Positions 26,120 through 35,722 of a DNA stretch of 64,000 bases are shown one piece after another. The notes beneath the pieces are model-generated. The model was given only the letters and a program-made list of their open reading frames with translations, was not told the DNA's origin and searched no databases. How positions within the stretch are numbered: the first letter of the stretch is position 1; each line of letters begins with the position of its first letter. A program made the position numbers and the translations under genes. Location: assembly GCF_900108945.1 (NCBI RefSeq), contig NZ_FNYE01000003.1:248001-312000 (forward strand), in the 5' to 3' direction. The DNA is from Paraburkholderia diazotrophica. GTDB taxonomy: Bacteria; Pseudomonadota; Gammaproteobacteria; Burkholderiales; Burkholderiaceae.

Positions 26120-26772
26120 CGCCTGCCGTTCATATTGGCGACGAAGCGAAAATCCGCGAAGAGATCTGCGTGACGGGCGCGAGCCTGTACGAGCGCGGCT
26201 ATACGGTTGGCAGCGCGGGCAATATCAGCGCGCGCCTCGACGATGGCTGGCTGATCACGCCGACGGACGCCTGTCTCGGACGACTCGACCCCGCGCAGAT
26301 CGCGAAGGTCGATCTTGCGGGCAACGCTGTCTCGGGCGGCAAGCCGTCGAAGACGCTCGCACTGCATCGCGGCGTCTACGAGCGCAATCGCGAAGCGCGC
26401 GGCATCGTCCACACGCATTCGACGCATCTCGTCGCGCTGACGCTCGCGGGCGTATGGAGCGAGGCCGACGTGCTGCCGCCCATCACGCCGTACTACGTGA
26501 TGAAGGTCGGCCACATTCCGCTGATCCACTACAAACGTCCCGGCGATCCGCAGGTCGCGCAGCAGATCGCGGCGCTCGCCGATAGCGTGCGTGGCGTGCT
26601 GCTCGAACGGCTCGGGCCTGTCGTGTGGGAGCGCTCGGTGTCGCAGGCTTCGTATGCGCTCGAAGAGCTGGAAGAGACGGCGCGTCTGTGGCTGATGACG
26701 AACCCGCGCCCGGCTCCGCTCGACGAAGCCGCGCTCAAAGAGTTGCGCGAAGTGTTCGGCGCGCGCTGGTAA
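26116..26772 (+). CDS. otnC: 3-oxo-tetronate 4-phosphate decarboxylase
   Basis: This 218-residue class II aldolase/adducin-family protein is predicted to convert 3-oxo-tetronate 4-phosphate to dihydroxyacetone phosphate (L- or D-specific OtnC). The zinc site is visible as HTHSTH at about 96-101, with the third His in the IPLIHYKRPG region; the phosphate-binding GSAGNISARL is at about 35-44. The ATG overlaps the otnK stop (ATGA), so the genes are translationally coupled. Confidence 0.93.
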   Translation: MTPAVHIGDEAKIREEICVTGASLYERGYTVGSAGNISARLDDGWLITPTDACLGRLDPAQIAKVDLAGNAVSGGKPSKTLALHRGVYERNREARGIVHTHSTHLVALTLAGVWSEADVLPPITPYYVMKVGHIPLIHYKRPGDPQVAQQIAALADSVRGVLLERLGPVVWERSVSQASYALEELEETARLWLMTNPRPAPLDEAALKELREVFGARW

Positions 26773-26939
26773 CGCGGCGACATTCCACTGGTCCGCATAA
26801 AGGTCCGCAAAAGCGTCGGCAAAAAGGTCCGCAAAACGACGCGAACCATTCGTATCGATCAACCCAGGCAAAAAAGCCGGAGACCGCCCGATGTGACGCG
26901 AGCGGTCCGAAACCGGCGCCATTCCGAAGGAGACAACAC

Positions 26940-28277
26940 ATGACTGGTTATCAGGCGGCATCCGTTCGCCCCGCTTCTCCCGCCGACGCCGCCAACCAAC
27001 CCGGCGCCGCTGAAATCGAACGCACCTATGGCAAGGTGTTCTGGCGCATCGTGCCATTTTTGATGCTTTGCTATGTGGTCGCGTATCTGGACCGTGTCAA
27101 CGTGGGCTTCGCGAAGCTGCAGATGTCGCAGGACCTCGCGTTCAGCGAAACCGTGTTCGGACTCGGCGCGGGCGTGTTCTTCCTCGGCTACTTCCTGTTC
27201 GAATTGCCGAGCAACATCCTGATGCATCGCCTTGGCGCGCGAATCTGGATCGCGCGGATCATGATCACGTGGGGTCTTCTTTCCGGGCTCTTCGTTTTCG
27301 TGCAGACGCCCATCCAGTTCTACGCACTGCGTTTTCTGCTCGGTCTTGCCGAAGCCGGTTTCTATCCTGGCGTGATCCTGTACCTCACTTACTGGTTCCC
27401 GTCGCACCGACGCGCGAAGATCATCGCCGTGTTCATGTCGGCGATTCCGGTATCGGGCATCTTTGGCAATCCGTTGTCGGGCTGGATCATGCAGACCTTC
27501 GATTCGCATCACGGCTTTGCCGGCTGGCAATGGATGTTCGTGATCGAAGCGTTGCCCGCGATTGCGATCGGTATCGCGACGATTCTCTATCTCGACAACG
27601 GCATCGCCAGCGCGAAGTGGCTGACCGCGCGCGAGAAGAAACTGCTCGCCGATGAAATCGCCGCGCAGCCGCAGGAAAAAGCGAAGTCACATTCGCTCGG
27701 CGCGGTGTTCCGCGATCCGCGCACGTGGTGGATGTCGCTGATCTACTTCGCGTTCGTAACGGGCCAATACGGGCTCACGTTCTGGATGCCGACGCTCGTC
27801 AAATCGACGGGCGTGAAGGGCGCATTCGAAATCGGTCTCTTGAGCGCGATTCCGTTTCTCGTCGCGATCGTCGTGATGAACGTGATGGGCCGCAGCGCGG
27901 ACAAGTACCGCGAACGGCGTTGGCATCTGATCGGCCCGGCGCTCGCGGGCGCAGTCGGCTTTACGATTGCGGCATCGTTTGCGAACAACACGGTCGTGTC
28001 GATTACGTTCCTGTCGATTGCCGCAGCGGGCGTGCTGACGTGCGCGCCGCTCTTCTGGTCGCTGCCGACGGCGTTCATGTCGGGCGCGACGGCTGCGGCG
28101 GGCATCGCGATCATCAATTCGGTCGGCAATCTCGCGGGCTTCGCGAGCCCGTACATGATCGGCTATCTTAAGGATGTCACGCACAGCACGCAGTCCGGCA
28201 TGTACGTGCTCGCCGCGATGCTCGTGCTCGGCGCGATCGCCGTATGGCTGACGCCCGCGCGGCTCGTGAACCGCTGA
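26940..28277 (+). CDS. MFS transporter, anion:cation symporter family (tetronate uptake candidate)
   Basis: This is a 445-residue major facilitator protein with 12 predicted helices. It shows ACS-family marks: [16 protein letters not shown] in TM1-2, [26 protein letters not shown] (family RR motif region) and the long loop before TM7. ACS members import organic and sugar acids. The start at 26940 follows GAAGGAGA by 6 nt; the open frame upstream is spurious. Its position inside the otn cluster suggests threonate or erythronate as substrate (inference). Confidence 0.88.
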   Translation: MTGYQAASVRPASPADAANQPGAAEIERTYGKVFWRIVPFLMLCYVVAYLDRVNVGFAKLQMSQDLAFSETVFGLGAGVFFLGYFLFELPSNILMHRLGARIWIARIMITWGLLSGLFVFVQTPIQFYALRFLLGLAEAGFYPGVILYLTYWFPSHRRAKIIAVFMSAIPVSGIFGNPLSGWIMQTFDSHHGFAGWQWMFVIEALPAIAIGIATILYLDNGIASAKWLTAREKKLLADEIAAQPQEKAKSHSLGAVFRDPRTWWMSLIYFAFVTGQYGLTFWMPTLVKSTGVKGAFEIGLLSAIPFLVAIVVMNVMGRSADKYRERRWHLIGPALAGAVGFTIAASFANNTVVSITFLSIAAAGVLTCAPLFWSLPTAFMSGATAAAGIAIINSVGNLAGFASPYMIGYLKDVTHSTQSGMYVLAAMLVLGAIAVWLTPARLVNR

Positions 28278-28348
28278 ACGCACCATTGCATGAACGCCGG
28301 ATGCGTCGCGTATCCGGTTTTCGTTTGATCGATACAGGAGTTGCTTCG

Positions 28349-29137
28349 ATGCCTCGCTTCGCCGCCAATCTGACGATGATGTACAACGAACACGCGTTTC
28401 TCGACCGCTTCGCCGCCGCCGCGCGCGACGGCTTCGAGGCCGTCGAGTTTCTGTTCCCTTATGAATACGCCGCCGCCGATCTGAAAGCGCGTCTCGACGA
28501 ACACGGCCTCACGCAAGCACTCTTCAATGCGCCGCCGGGCGACTGGGCAGCCGGCGAGCGCGGCATCGCGTCGTTGCCGGGCCGCGAAGACGAGTTTCGC
28601 CGCAGCGTCGATACCGCGCTCGAATATGCACGCGTGCTCGGCAACGACAAGCTGCACGTGATGGCCGGTCTGATCAGGCCGGAGCAATCGCGCGCCGCGC
28701 ATCGCGACGTTTATCTGAAGAATCTCGCGTATGCCGCAAAGACTGCGCAGGCGGACGGCATCACCGTCGTCATCGAGCCGATCAACACACGCGACATTCC
28801 CGGCTTCTTTCTGAACCGCCAGGACGACGCGCAGGCGATCTGCGCGGAAGTCGGCGCGGCAAACCTGAAGGTGCAATTCGATCTTTACCACTGCCAGATC
28901 GTCGAAGGCGATCTCGCTGTCAAGCTCAAACGCGACATGGCGGGCATCGGCCACATCCAGATTGCGGGCGTGCCCGAGCGGCACGAGCCGGATATCGGCG
29001 AAGTGAACTATCCATATCTTTTCTCGCTGATCGACGAACTCAGCTATGACGGCTGGATCGGCTGCGAGTACCGGCCGCGCGCGGGCACGTCGGCGGGACT
29101 CGGATGGATCAGGCCGTATGTGAAGGCACGCGGCTGA
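28349..29137 (+). CDS. otnI: 2-oxo-tetronate isomerase (hydroxypyruvate isomerase family)
   Basis: This is a 262-residue TIM-barrel isomerase of the Hyi/OtnI family, length about 260. The opening [21 protein letters not shown] and metal ligands in [17 protein letters not shown] (Glu), [14 protein letters not shown] (Asp, His) and [10 protein letters not shown] (Glu) fit. It is predicted to convert 2-oxo-tetronate to 3-oxo-tetronate, linking the dehydrogenase to OtnK. The start at 28349 has a CAGGAG site 8 nt upstream. Confidence 0.92.
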   Translation: MPRFAANLTMMYNEHAFLDRFAAAARDGFEAVEFLFPYEYAAADLKARLDEHGLTQALFNAPPGDWAAGERGIASLPGREDEFRRSVDTALEYARVLGNDKLHVMAGLIRPEQSRAAHRDVYLKNLAYAAKTAQADGITVVIEPINTRDIPGFFLNRQDDAQAICAEVGAANLKVQFDLYHCQIVEGDLAVKLKRDMAGIGHIQIAGVPERHEPDIGEVNYPYLFSLIDELSYDGWIGCEYRPRAGTSAGLGWIRPYVKARG

Positions 29138-29183
29138 TCGACAGGCGCATACGACAGAACCACATACTGAGGAACGACGGCAC

Positions 29184-30170
29184 ATGAAAGTACTGATCAC
29201 AGGCGGCGCAGGTTTTCTGGGGCAGCGTCTCGCGCGCGAACTGCTTGCGCGCGGCCAGCTAAGGGGCGCGGACGGCCAGCGCCAGCCGATCACCGAACTG
29301 GTGCTGCTCGACGTCGTGGCCGCGCCGGGCCCCGACGATGCGCGCGTGCGGATCGAAACCGGCGATATCGCCGAGCGCAGCGTGCTCGAACGGCTGATCG
29401 ACGAAAAGACGCTGGCGATATTCCACCTCGCCGCCATCGTCAGCGGCCAGGCCGAAAGCGATTTCGATCTGGGCATGCGCATCAATCTCGATGCGTCGCG
29501 GCTGCTGCTCGACGTGTGCCGGATGCGCGGACACAAGCCGCGTGTCGTGTTCACGAGTTCGGTCGCCGTCTACGGCGGCGACCTGCCCGAGGTCGTGCTC
29601 GACGATACGGCGCTGAATCCGCAGTCGTCGTATGGCGCGCAGAAGGCGGGGGCCGAGTTGCTGCTGAACGACTATTCGCGGCGCGGTTTCGTCGATGGCC
29701 GCGTGCTGCGCCTGCCGACCATCAGCGTGCGGCCGGGCAAGCCGAATGCAGCGGCGTCGTCGTTTGCGAGCGGCATCATCCGCGAGCCGCTGACGGGCGA
29801 AAAGGCCGTGTGTCCTGTGAGCGGCGCGACGCGTCTGTGGCTGCTGTCGCCGCGCAAGGCGATCGAATGCCTCGTGGCCGGATGCGAGATCGACGGGGCC
29901 GCGTTCGGTAACCGGCGCACGGTGAACCTGCCGGGCGTATCGGTGAGCGTCGACGAGATGATCGCGTCGCTGCGCGACGTGGCAGGCGATGCCGTTGCGG
30001 CCCGGATCGAATGGAAGGCGGACGAGCGCGTCGAGAAGATCGTCGGCAGCTGGCCCGCGCAGTGGGACACATCGCGCGCGCAACAGCTCGGCTTTGCCGG
30101 CGATGCGTCGTTCAAGGATATCGTCCGCGCGTTTATCGATGATGAACTCGGCGGGAAGATGTCGGCGTGA
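29184..30170 (+). CDS. denD: D-erythronate dehydrogenase
   Basis: This 328-residue extended SDR has the NAD motif ITGGAGFLGQRLA, the Tyr-Lys pair in SSYGAQKAGAELLL, and the family block RVLRLPTISVRPGKPNAAASSFASGI in two parts. The architecture and end (AFIDDELGG) match DenD, which oxidises D-erythronate to 2-oxo-tetronate. With LtnD in the same cluster, two substrates can feed the same OtnI-OtnK-OtnC route. It is the last gene before a terminator at 30281. Confidence 0.9.
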   Translation: MKVLITGGAGFLGQRLARELLARGQLRGADGQRQPITELVLLDVVAAPGPDDARVRIETGDIAERSVLERLIDEKTLAIFHLAAIVSGQAESDFDLGMRINLDASRLLLDVCRMRGHKPRVVFTSSVAVYGGDLPEVVLDDTALNPQSSYGAQKAGAELLLNDYSRRGFVDGRVLRLPTISVRPGKPNAAASSFASGIIREPLTGEKAVCPVSGATRLWLLSPRKAIECLVAGCEIDGAAFGNRRTVNLPGVSVSVDEMIASLRDVAGDAVAARIEWKADERVEKIVGSWPAQWDTSRAQQLGFAGDASFKDIVRAFIDDELGGKMSA

Positions 30171-30559
30171 TCCGTGCGGGTCGCAAGTCATACTAAAAGC
30201 CTACAGCGCAAGGCCGCATGTATCGGCGAGATGACTTCACTGCATCGCGTCCGGCCCACTATCTGACACGACACGCTCTGAAAAGACCGCATCGCGGTCT
30301 TTTCGTCGTTATGGAGCGGTACTTTAAATGGCCTTGGGAGCGCCACTCTATGGGCTGCCATTAAATAGTCCGACTACTTTAGGGTATACGTTGATTAATC
30401 GGCAAAAGTACGTGATATAGGATTTTCGGCAGGGTCGTCAGGGGCACACGCATGCACACGGGGTTCGTGAAGTGTGGTGCCTTCCGGCACCGGCGCCTTC
30501 CCTCGCCTGCGCCGTCATGCACAGCAAGTTATTCAATAACTCAAAGACTGGAGGATGAC
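30171..30559. other. Intergenic region between the tetronate cluster and a sugar-type ABC operon
   Basis: About 390 bases without a gene. It contains the denD-side terminator at 30281 and then an AT-rich stretch (about 30300-30430) that probably carries the ABC operon promoter. A TTGATT at 30391 and TGATAT at 30413 (16-nt gap) are a possible but weak sigma70 pair. Confidence 0.5.
30281..30303 (+). terminator. Rho-independent terminator after denD
   Basis: AAAAGACCGC (30281-30290) pairs perfectly with GCGGTCTTTT (30294-30303) around ATC. It lies about 110 nt past the denD stop and separates the tetronate genes from the following ABC operon. Confidence 0.85.
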
Positions 30560-31651
30560 ATGGCCGGTAAGCAGGAACCCAAGGACGAAGTTCAGAGCAT
30601 GCGTCGTGGAATGCTGCAAGGCGCCGGCCTCGGCGCAGCGTTGGCATTGCTCGGCGGCGCGCTTGGTGGCGCGATTACGCCGGCGCAGGCCGCCGACGCA
30701 GGGCCTTTTCCGGCTCACAAGCGCTGGAAGATCGTATTCGTCAATCACGTGACGACGAACCCATTTTTTGTTCCGACGCAGTACGGCATTCAGGACTCCA
30801 CCGCTTTGCTCGGCATGGAGTACCAGTGGACGGGCTCGGCCAACGCCGACATCGCCGAGATGGTGAATGCCGTCAACGCGGCGATCGCCGGGAAGGCCGA
30901 TGCGATTGCCGTGCCGATCGTCGATCCGAAGGCTTTCGACAAGCCGATCCAGGCCGCGCTCGACGCGGGCATTCCCGTGTTCGCGTATAACGCCGACGCG
31001 CCCCAAGGTTCATCGAATCCGCGTCTGTCGTACATCGGCCAGGACCTGTATCTATCCGGCTATCAGATGGGCGAACGCATCGCGAGCCTGATCGACAGCG
31101 GACTGGTCGGGCTCTTCATCGCGACGCCCGGCCAGTTGAATATTCAGCCGCGCCTGGACGGCGCCGTGGCCGCGATCAAGAAGTCGGGCAAGAAGATCGA
31201 CGTGCAGACCATCGCGACGGGCGCGACCGTCAACGAAGAGCTTTCGAAGATCAAGTCGTTCTATCTGGGCCACCAGGACCTGAAAGGCATGTTCGCGGTC
31301 GACGCGGGCAGCACGCAAGGCGTCGCCGAAGTGATGAAAGAGAACAACCTGCCGGCGAAGGGCGTGCACGGCGGCGGCTTCGACCTGTTGCCGCGCACCG
31401 TGCAACTGATCCACGATGGCTTCCTCGACTTCACGATCGATCAGCAGCCTTACGTGCAAGGCTTTTATACCGTGGTCCAGGCGTTCGTGTACCTCGCGTC
31501 GGGCGGGCTCGTCGGTCCGGCCAACGTCAACACCGGTTTGAAGTTCGTGACGAAGGCCTCCGTCGATCCTTACCTGAACACGTCGACACGCTACGAAGGC
31601 AAGAGCACGAAGCCGCAAATCGTTCCGCACACGGGAGCGATCAAAGGGTGA
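30560..31651 (+). CDS. Sugar-type ABC transporter substrate-binding protein
   Basis: This is a 363-residue periplasmic binding protein of the ribose/xylose type (peripla_BP_4). The N-terminus is long and carries a twin-arginine-like signal (MRRGMLQGAGLGAALALLGG, cleavage near AQA-AD). The mature part has WKIVFVNHVTTNPFFVPTQYG and AIAGKADAIAVPIVDPKAF, typical of the family. The start at 30560 follows GGAGG by 5 nt. It overlaps the permease gene (GTGA). The ligand is not readable; proximity to the tetronate cluster makes a C4 sugar acid or polyol possible. Confidence 0.87.
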   Translation: MAGKQEPKDEVQSMRRGMLQGAGLGAALALLGGALGGAITPAQAADAGPFPAHKRWKIVFVNHVTTNPFFVPTQYGIQDSTALLGMEYQWTGSANADIAEMVNAVNAAIAGKADAIAVPIVDPKAFDKPIQAALDAGIPVFAYNADAPQGSSNPRLSYIGQDLYLSGYQMGERIASLIDSGLVGLFIATPGQLNIQPRLDGAVAAIKKSGKKIDVQTIATGATVNEELSKIKSFYLGHQDLKGMFAVDAGSTQGVAEVMKENNLPAKGVHGGGFDLLPRTVQLIHDGFLDFTIDQQPYVQGFYTVVQAFVYLASGGLVGPANVNTGLKFVTKASVDPYLNTSTRYEGKSTKPQIVPHTGAIKG

Positions 31652-32646
31652 CGTCTCCTGTAGCGGACATCAAGAAAGCGCAACGGCCGCGACGCTCGTC
31701 GCGGTCGTTCCTGCGTTCGAGCGAGCTTCGCATTCTCGCGGTCGCCGTCATCCTGTGCGCGTACTTCGAGACGGCCAATCACGACTTCCTGCTGACGTCG
31801 GCGAGCCTGCAGAACCTGTCGCAATTCATCGCGCCCGTCGCCATCATCGCGTTCGGCGAAATCATGTTGATGATCGGCGGAGAGATCGATCTTTCCGCCG
31901 GCATGGTGTTCGCGTTCGCGCCTTTCATCATGCATTTCACGCACGAGGCGGGCTTGCCGGCGTGGCTCTCGGTGATCGCGGGGCTGGTCGCGGCGGGCGT
32001 GATCGGATTCGTCAACGGCGCGGTCACGGTTTATTTGCGGATTCCGTCGTTCGTCACGACACTCGGCACGCTCTTCTTCGTCAACGGCTTCACGCTGACG
32101 ATATCGAGAGGCACGCCCGTTTCGCCGCCCGAGGACGGCCTCTTTGCAGAGTTCATGGGCGCGTGGGGTTACAGCGAGATCATCTGGGCGATTGCGCTCG
32201 CTGTGATCATGCACGTGTTGCTGCGTCACACGCGCTGGGGCCTGCATACGATCGCGTCCGGGGCGAATCTGCTCGGCGCGAGCGAGGCGGGCATTCATGT
32301 CAGGCGCCTGAAGCTCGGCAACTTCGTGCTTGCCGCGGTGCTCGCGGGATTGACGGGCACGCTCGAATGCTTCCGCATTTCGTCGATCGATCCGCAAGCG
32401 GGCGGCAACCAGATCATGTTCCTGGCCGTTGCCGCTGCCGTGATCGGCGGCACGCCGCTCGCAGGCGGGTCAGGGACGATCGTCGGCGGGCTGATCGGCG
32501 CGGCCGTGCTCGGCATTCTGAGCGACGGCTTCACGCTAATCGGCATCAACGCGTTCACGTTCAACATGATTCTCGGCGCGGCGATTCTCGCGGCGATGAT
32601 CTTCAACATCCACGTCGTTCGTCTCGCGCGCAAAGGAGAGCTGTGA
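31648..32646 (+). CDS. Sugar-type ABC transporter permease (RbsC-like)
   Basis: This 332-residue inner-membrane permease has 8-10 helices and RbsC/XylH-family blocks: GEIMLMIGGEIDLSAGMVFAF split over two strands, GAVTVYLRIPSFVTTLGTLF, and GGTPLAGGSGTIVGGLIGA near the C-terminus. It starts with GTG overlapping the binding-protein stop and ends in a one-base overlap with the ATPase gene (TGATG). The tight coupling fits a single importer. Confidence 0.92.
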   Translation: MTSPVADIKKAQRPRRSSRSFLRSSELRILAVAVILCAYFETANHDFLLTSASLQNLSQFIAPVAIIAFGEIMLMIGGEIDLSAGMVFAFAPFIMHFTHEAGLPAWLSVIAGLVAAGVIGFVNGAVTVYLRIPSFVTTLGTLFFVNGFTLTISRGTPVSPPEDGLFAEFMGAWGYSEIIWAIALAVIMHVLLRHTRWGLHTIASGANLLGASEAGIHVRRLKLGNFVLAAVLAGLTGTLECFRISSIDPQAGGNQIMFLAVAAAVIGGTPLAGGSGTIVGGLIGAAVLGILSDGFTLIGINAFTFNMILGAAILAAMIFNIHVVRLARKGEL

Positions 32647-33419
32647 TGTCGTCGTCGCCGGAAGAAGCGCTGCGCGGGGAAGACATCGTCAAGCGCTTCG
32701 GCGCCGTGACCGCGCTCGACGGCGTGTCGCTGACGCTCAGGCAAGGGGAGATCCTCGGCATTCTCGGCGACAACGGCGCGGGCAAATCGACGCTCATCAA
32801 GATCCTCACCGGCTTTCATCAGCAGACGAGCGGCAAGCTGTTTCTCGGCGGCCAGGAAACGATGCTGCGTTCCGTCGATCACGCGCGTTCGCTCGGCATC
32901 GAATGCGTGTATCAGGATCTCGCGCTCGCGAACTCGCTGAGCATCTATCACAACATGTTCCTGAACCGGGAGATTCTCCGGCCCGGGCCATTTCGTTTGC
33001 TGAATCACCGCGCGATGCGTGAGCGCGCCTCGGAGTGTCTCGAAGAAATCGGCGTGCATGTGCCGTCGGTCGACCTCGCTGTCGAGCAGCTTTCGGGCGG
33101 ACAACGGCAAGCCATCGCGGTGGCGCGCGCGGTCAATTCGAACGCGAAGATCCTGCTGCTCGACGAACCGCTCGCGGCGATGGGCGCGCGCGAAGCGGGG
33201 CTCATCATCGATCTGATCTTGCGGCTGAAGGAGAAGGGCGGCCTGTCGATCATCATGATCATGCACAACTACGCGCAGACGCTCGACATCGCCGATCGCG
33301 TGATGCTGATGCAGCGCGGCCGCGTGACGTATCAGCGCGAGACGGTCAGCACGTCTGTTGCTGAGTTGATGGACATCGTCAGGCGCGAATATCGGGCGAT
33401 GCGCACGCAAGGGTCGTGA
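32646..33419 (+). CDS. Sugar-type ABC transporter ATP-binding protein (single domain)
   Basis: This 257-residue ATPase has Walker A GDNGAGKST at about 38-46, signature LSGGQRQAIAVAR, Walker B ILLLDEPLAAMG and an H-loop MIMHNY. It is a single ATPase domain, unlike the tandem RbsA/XylG proteins of about 500 residues, so it probably works as a homodimer as FrcA does. The start at 32646 overlaps the permease stop. Confidence 0.93.
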   Translation: MSSSPEEALRGEDIVKRFGAVTALDGVSLTLRQGEILGILGDNGAGKSTLIKILTGFHQQTSGKLFLGGQETMLRSVDHARSLGIECVYQDLALANSLSIYHNMFLNREILRPGPFRLLNHRAMRERASECLEEIGVHVPSVDLAVEQLSGGQRQAIAVARAVNSNAKILLLDEPLAAMGAREAGLIIDLILRLKEKGGLSIIMIMHNYAQTLDIADRVMLMQRGRVTYQRETVSTSVAELMDIVRREYRAMRTQGS

Positions 33420-33574
33420 GCGTCGGCTCGGCGTGCCGTTGATTGCCGACACACATTCGCCGCACGCGCACGAACAGTCTGCTTCCAACGGGCGCCCGCA
33501 TTCCGTATTGGCACGGCCCACGTCATGCGGGACAATCGCGGCAACCTGTCGACATCCGACACGAGGGGTCCGCC

Positions 33575-34153
33575 ATGTTCGTATTGATATTGGGGTTGCT
33601 CTTGTTCCTTGGTGCGCATTCCGTCCGCATCTTCGCGGACGACTGGCGGAAGGTGCGCATCGCGCAGATGGGCGAGAAGCCGTGGAAAGGCGCATATTCC
33701 GTCGTGTCCATCATCGGGTTCGCGCTGATCATCTGGGGATATGGGCTCGCGAGGCGCGAGCCCGTCATGATCTGGTCGCCGCCCGCGTGGGCATCGCATC
33801 TCGCAGGCATTCTCACGCTCGTCGCCTTCATCCTTTTGCCGGCGGCATATGTGCCGGGCAATCACTTCAAGGCGCTCGTCAAGCATCCGATGACGATCAG
33901 CGTTGCACTCTGGGCCTTCGCGCATCTGCTGGCGAACGGGACGCTGAACGCGGTCATCCTGTTCGGCGCGTTCCTCGTCTGGGCGCTTGCCGATGTCGCC
34001 GCCGCACGAAGGCGTGATCGCGTCGAAGGCATCGTCTATCCGGGCGGGACGCTTTCGCGCGATGTGATTGTAGTCGTGGTCGGCGTCGTCGCCTGGGTTG
34101 TGTTCGCCTTCTTCCTTCACGAGTGGTTGATCGGCGTAAAGCCGATGGCGTGA
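33575..34153 (+). CDS. NnrU family membrane protein
   Basis: This 192-residue protein has five or six transmembrane helices. It has the NnrU marks: LLLFLGAHSVRIFADDWR, MGEKPWKGAYSVVSIIGFALI, and FKALVKHPMTISVALWAFAHLLANG with the conserved histidines. NnrU is linked to nitrite/nitric oxide reductase expression in denitrifiers, but many homologues occur outside denitrification loci and the activity is unknown. Conserved His residues suggest a haem or metal role. The ATG at 33575 follows GAGGGG. It is convergent with the EgtB-like gene. Confidence 0.88.
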   Translation: MFVLILGLLLFLGAHSVRIFADDWRKVRIAQMGEKPWKGAYSVVSIIGFALIIWGYGLARREPVMIWSPPAWASHLAGILTLVAFILLPAAYVPGNHFKALVKHPMTISVALWAFAHLLANGTLNAVILFGAFLVWALADVAAARRRDRVEGIVYPGGTLSRDVIVVVVGVVAWVVFAFFLHEWLIGVKPMA

Positions 34154-34260
34154 GCGTCACGTCGCGCTCGCTGCAAGGTGCGGCGTTAGAGCCGAAAGAG
34201 TCCGGAACAACCTGCTTCAACGCGAGACGGTGTTCGTCGCTTCAGGTCGTGCTTCGTCGA

Positions 34261-35550
34261 TCAGTTGCGCACGCACCTGAACCCGGCATACACATGCTGA
34301 TAGCGCGGCTGAAACCAGTTGCGGAAAGTGGGCCGCACCATGCATCGCGCAGTGCGGGCCGAGCCGCCTTTGAGCACGTAATGCTGTCCGTCGAAGAAGT
34401 TGGCCGAATAGCCTGGATAGAACGGGAACGCATCGAAGCCCGGCAGCGGTTCGAATAGCGATGATGTCCATTCCCATCCGTTGCCGTACTGGCCTTCGAC
34501 GCCGAATGCGCTGACGTTGTCCGGCGATGCGTCGACGGCTTGCGGGTCCCAGTTGCGGAAATCGAAGTTGCCCAATGCCGACGGCGGCGCGCCGTGCGCC
34601 GCGCGCTGCCATTGCGCTTCCGTGGGGAGCGTCTTGCCGGCCCAGCGCGCGTACGCGCTCGCTTCTGCGTGGCTCACGTAGACGGGCCAGTCGGGCGGCA
34701 GCGCGACGTCCTCGAACATCGTGCGCAGCATCCATTCGCCGTCCGCGTTTTGCGACCACGTCACGGGATGGGAGATGCGCTCGGCTTCCTTCCACGCCCA
34801 ATCCTTGTCGCTCCACAAAGCGCGCTCGCGATAGCCGCCTGCATCGATGAATTCGCGGTACTGGGCGTTCGTCACCATGTAGCGGTCGATCTCGAACATA
34901 TCGACGTGCACGCGCTGCTCGCCGAATTCGTTGTCCCAACCGAACCGGCCTTCCACTTTCGGCATGCCAAGCACGGTTTCGCCTGCGGGCACGCGCAGCA
35001 TCGGCGAGGACTCGACATTGCGCAGCTGTTGCGTGCCCTGCATGCTGCGCGCGGGCGCGGCCTTCATCTCGAGCGGCAACTGATGCAGCATGTACGCGAG
35101 CGTTTCCGCATGCATCAGCCGGTGTTCGATCGCGACATTCAACAGTTGTGCGGGCGAACCCGTCGACATGTCGCCATGGCCGAACTCGAATGACTTGAGC
35201 TTGCCGTCGATCTGCTCGCGCGCCTCGTTCCCGTAGCCGCTGACGACGTCGATGGTCGGCCAGTCGGAAGGCTGATCGGTGGGAAAGCCGCCATCGACGG
35301 GATCGATGCCGAACGCAAACAGCGTGTCGAGTTCCGGCGCAAACGCGGGCAGTGCAGTTAACCGCTCGTCGAACAGATTGCGGTCGAAGGCTTCGAGGTG
35401 GCCGATGTAGAACACGATCCGATGACGTTCGCGGATCGGGCGTTCATAGAGGTATTCGGGTTTGACGACCGCGAAGAGGGCGTCCGTGACGCTGCGGGCA
35501 TCGATGAGACGTTGGACCAGCGGGTGCTGCAGGACAGGCTCGCGATTCAT
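34261..35550 (-). CDS. EgtB/SenA-type sulfoxide or selenoneine synthase
   Basis: This is a 429-residue two-domain non-haem iron enzyme. The DinB-like N-terminal domain supplies the iron triad H51 (YIGHLEAFDR) and H143/H147 (EHRLMHAE, the HxxxHxE motif). The C-terminal FGE-sulfatase domain runs from about 185 to the end, with DRYMVTNAQYREFIDAGGY, GKTLPTEAQWQRAA, and a closing GGSARTARCMVRPTFRNW and YAGFRCV. Family members form the C-S bond of ergothioneine (EgtB) or the C-Se bond of selenoneine (SenA). No egtD, egtA, senB or senC lies in the window. The start at 35550 has AAGGAG upstream. Confidence 0.82.
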   Translation of the reverse strand: MNREPVLQHPLVQRLIDARSVTDALFAVVKPEYLYERPIRERHRIVFYIGHLEAFDRNLFDERLTALPAFAPELDTLFAFGIDPVDGGFPTDQPSDWPTIDVVSGYGNEAREQIDGKLKSFEFGHGDMSTGSPAQLLNVAIEHRLMHAETLAYMLHQLPLEMKAAPARSMQGTQQLRNVESSPMLRVPAGETVLGMPKVEGRFGWDNEFGEQRVHVDMFEIDRYMVTNAQYREFIDAGGYRERALWSDKDWAWKEAERISHPVTWSQNADGEWMLRTMFEDVALPPDWPVYVSHAEASAYARWAGKTLPTEAQWQRAAHGAPPSALGNFDFRNWDPQAVDASPDNVSAFGVEGQYGNGWEWTSSLFEPLPGFDAFPFYPGYSANFFDGQHYVLKGGSARTARCMVRPTFRNWFQPRYQHVYAGFRCVRN

Positions 35551-35722
35551 TTCGCCGGGTCTCCTTGTTGGGGAGATTTGCATGGGACCCGAGCAACGCG
35601 CTAAATCGCTGATTCGGGTCGCAACGGACAGTCTTGAACTGTACCGCAGGTGCAGGAGACGTGCCAGGCGAGGGCACATGACGACGCCCGATGCGTCGCC
35701 ATGTGCGTGAACCGCTGTGTTA

